Below, piece after piece: positions 62,156-64,000 of a stretch of 64,000 nucleotides of DNA. Origin of the DNA: Thiomonas sp. X19 (GTDB taxonomy: Bacteria > Pseudomonadota > Gammaproteobacteria > Burkholderiales > Burkholderiaceae_C); contig NZ_LT605203.1 of NCBI RefSeq assembly GCF_900089495.1, forward strand, positions 3,997,427-4,061,426, in the 5' to 3' direction. The notes under the pieces are model-generated. The model had not been told where the DNA came from. It was given only the letters and a program-made list of their open reading frames with translations, and made no database searches. The translations under genes and the position numbers were made by a program. The stretch's first letter is position 1, and every line of letters starts with the position of its first letter.

Positions 62156-63652
62156 TTACTGAAACGCCACCTCGTCGAAGCTGCGCAGCTTGCGGCTGTG
62201 CAGTTGTTCCATGCGCTGGCGGCGCAGGTTTTCGAGGGCGCGGATGCCGATGCGCAGGTGCTGGTCCACGCGCTCGCGGTAGAAGCGGTCGGCCATGCCG
62301 GGGAGCTTGATGTCGCCGTGCAGCGGCTTGTCGCTCACGCACAGCAGGGTGCCGTAGGGCACGCGCAGGCGGAAGCCGTTGGCGGCGATGGTCGCGCTTT
62401 CCATGTCGAGCGCAATGGCGCGACTCTGGCTGAAGCGGCGCTCGGGTGTGCTCAGGGGGCCGTGGAAAGGCTGCAGCTCCCAGTTGCGGTTGTCGGTGGT
62501 GGCGACGGTGCCGGTGCGCATCACGCGCTTGAGTTCGTAGCCCTGCAACTGGGTGATCTCGGCCACGGCCTCCTGGATGGCCACCTGCACTTCGGCCAGC
62601 GGCGGGATGGGCACCCAGGGCGGCAGGTCTTCGTCGAGCACATGGTCTTCGCGCACATAGCCGTGGGCGAGCACGTAGTCGCCCAGTTGCTGGCTGTTGC
62701 GCAGGCCGGCGCAGTGGCCGAGCATGATCCAGCCATGCGGGCGCAGCACGGCGATGTGGTCGGTGATGGTCTTGGCATTGGCCGGCCCGACGCCGATGTT
62801 GGCCAGGGTGATGCCGCTGCGGTCGCGCCGCAGCAGGTGGTAGGCGGGCATTTGCGGCATGCGCGCAGGTCCTGCGCCCAGGGCGTCGTGGCTTTCAGCG
62901 GCCTCACCCACGCGGCGGATGACGACGTTGCCCGGCTCGACGAAAGCGATGTAGTCATCCGCTCCTTGCGCCGGCGTGCGCATGAGTTCACGCGCGAAGC
63001 GCACGAACTCGTCGATGTAGAAACCGTAGTTGGTGAACAGCACGAAGTTCTGCACATGCGCCGGATCGCAGCCGGTGTAGTGGCGCAGGCGGTGCAGGGA
63101 GTAGTCCACGCGCGGGGCGTTGAACAGGGCCAGCGGGCGCGGCTGGCCGGGCTGCGGCTCGAAGGTGCCGTTGGCGATGCCGTCGTCCATCACCGACAAA
63201 TCGGGCACGTCGAACAACTCGCGCAGGCGGTCGCGCTGCGCCAACGTGAGCTGGGACTGGAAGGGCTCGTGGTCGGCGAAGGTGAAGGGCAGCGGAATGG
63301 GGGTGGTGCTCTCGCTCACTTCCAGCGGCACGCCGTGGTTGCGCAGCAGCAGTTGGAACTGCTCGCGGAAATAGTCGCCGAACAAGTCGGGCCGGGTGAG
63401 CGTGGCCTCGAACGTGCCGGGGCGCGAGACGAAGCCGTAGCTCAGGCGCGAGTCCGCATGGGCGCTGCTGGTGGTGCGAATGCGCACGCAGGGGTAGAAG
63501 GCGTGCACCGGCTGCGCCGGCTCGTCGCCGGCGAGAAAGCGGTGCAGCGCGTCATGCAGCCGTGCCACGCCCTGCGCGTAAATGGCCTGAACCTGGGCCA
63601 GCGCGCTGTCGGCGCTGGTGTGTTGGGTGCTTGGGGCGGTGGGGTGGGACAT
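62156..63652 (-). CDS. amn: AMP nucleosidase
   Basis: The 498-residue enzyme splits AMP into adenine and ribose 5-phosphate. It has the N-terminal AMN domain (YPCVRIRTTSSAHADSRLSYGFV) and a nucleoside-phosphorylase-like catalytic domain with ANIGVGPANAKTITDHIAVLRPHGWIMLGHCAGLR (in parts) and ALDMESATIAANGFRLRVPYGTLLCVSD. The length is close to the E. coli protein (484). The start at 63652 is the first Met before the conserved region. Confidence 0.94.
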   Translation of the reverse strand: MSHPTAPSTQHTSADSALAQVQAIYAQGVARLHDALHRFLAGDEPAQPVHAFYPCVRIRTTSSAHADSRLSYGFVSRPGTFEATLTRPDLFGDYFREQFQLLLRNHGVPLEVSESTTPIPLPFTFADHEPFQSQLTLAQRDRLRELFDVPDLSVMDDGIANGTFEPQPGQPRPLALFNAPRVDYSLHRLRHYTGCDPAHVQNFVLFTNYGFYIDEFVRFARELMRTPAQGADDYIAFVEPGNVVIRRVGEAAESHDALGAGPARMPQMPAYHLLRRDRSGITLANIGVGPANAKTITDHIAVLRPHGWIMLGHCAGLRNSQQLGDYVLAHGYVREDHVLDEDLPPWVPIPPLAEVQVAIQEAVAEITQLQGYELKRVMRTGTVATTDNRNWELQPFHGPLSTPERRFSQSRAIALDMESATIAANGFRLRVPYGTLLCVSDKPLHGDIKLPGMADRFYRERVDQHLRIGIRALENLRRQRMEQLHSRKLRSFDEVAFQ

Positions 63653-63774
63653 GTTGGATGGGTGTCGCTGAAGACGTTGCTGACGTTGCCGATGACTCTG
63701 AAGACCTGCTGCCTGAATGACTCGGTCTGCTGCTTCGGCAGCTTGAAACAAGTTTCGCAAGAGGCTGGGGGCTG

Positions 63775-64000
63775 TCAACCCATGCCCGCGCCATCCGGCA
63801 GCAATTGCGCCTGCAGCCATTGAACCAGAGCCGCCACTTCGGGCCGCCGCGTGGCGTCGCTGCGCAGGGCCAGGTGGTAGACATAGCCGCTGGCCTGCGG
63901 CTCGCCCAGCGGCAGCACCAGGCTGCCGTCGGCCAGCAGGTGGCGCATCAGCACCATCTGCCCCATCGCCACGCCCATGCCGGCCAGCGCCGCCTGCACC
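63775..64000 (-). CDS. LysR-family regulator, C-terminal part only
   Basis: The gene enters from beyond the right edge. The 74 visible residues, with AALAGMGVAMGQMVLMRHLL then PLGEPQASGYVYHLAL and VAALVQWLQAQL, form the end of a LysR substrate-binding domain of the GcvA kind. The DNA-binding part lies outside the window, so target and effector are unknown. It lies 122 bases upstream of amn on the same strand. Confidence 0.8.
   Translation of the reverse strand, partial: VQAALAGMGVAMGQMVLMRHLLADGSLVLPLGEPQASGYVYHLALRSDATRRPEVAALVQWLQAQLLPDGAGMG

Overview
The window reads as a high-GC chromosome segment of a betaproteobacterium, most likely Burkholderiales. Thiomonas or a Leptothrix-like genus would fit, but the genus is inferred from gene content and repeat style, not proven. 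Nearly all genes are tightly packed. Two families of GC-rich palindromic repeats are scattered between, and sometimes inside, the genes.

Left edge (1-2.8 kb): an IS1380-family element runs off the left end and has truncated a gene cassette. Next come an attC-like site, a possible first cassette, a candidate attI core and an integron integrase gene (intI) on the + strand. A TTGACA promoter overlapped by a perfect LexA palindrome lies upstream of intI. This is an SOS-controlled chromosomal integron platform, cut short by an insertion sequence.

Nitrogen block (2.8-30.7 kb): the urea ABC transporter urtABCDE (- strand) has a sigma-54 promoter and NtrC-like sites. The urease genes ureABC and ureEFG follow, split by a LysE-type exporter, a PIN-toxin remnant and a Doc/AbrB toxin-antitoxin pair; ureD is not in the window. 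Next are cbiX, an ANTAR response regulator (NasT type), and a nitrate-assimilation operon: nrtABD, a globin, nirBD, nasA, a ybiB-like gene and a siroheme methyltransferase gene. That operon has a sigma-54 promoter and a leader carrying two AANG-type hexaloop hairpins followed by a T-tailed terminator, the layout expected for ANTAR antitermination.

Cyanate block (29-37.8 kb): a NifA-like sigma-54 activator precedes an operon with its own -24/-12 promoter and an inverted-repeat upstream site. It encodes an OsmC-like protein, an acyl-CoA-dehydrogenase-like flavoprotein, a two-domain rhodanese (frameshifted here), rubredoxin, a NrtABD-type transporter (CynABD) and cyanase. The redox and sulfur genes ahead of the cyanate genes suggest a pathway that produces or handles cyanate, cyanide or thiocyanate. 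This is the best candidate for an undescribed system.

Right half (38-64 kb): an SDR pseudogene and an intact SDR gene, arfB, ahpC-ahpF with an OxyR-type box, and an Anbu protease cluster (Anbu, alpha-E, ATP-grasp) lacking its usual transglutaminase and containing a MITE-like inverted-repeat element. Then come an Old Yellow Enzyme, a decayed DUF2380-like gene, an AroB-like pseudoenzyme fusion, bdhA with a patatin, Rep helicase, GST, an NDUFA9-like epimerase, Slt lytic transglycosylase, 5-formyl-THF cyclo-ligase, mnmC, a small membrane protein, AMP nucleosidase, and the end of a LysR regulator.

Themes: three nitrogen sources (urea, nitrate, cyanate) appear to be under sigma-54 control. One repeat family has inserted in frame in four conserved enzyme or transporter genes (ureC, nrtD, nasA, ahpF). 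All promoter, att-site and RNA-structure calls were made by eye from the sequence.
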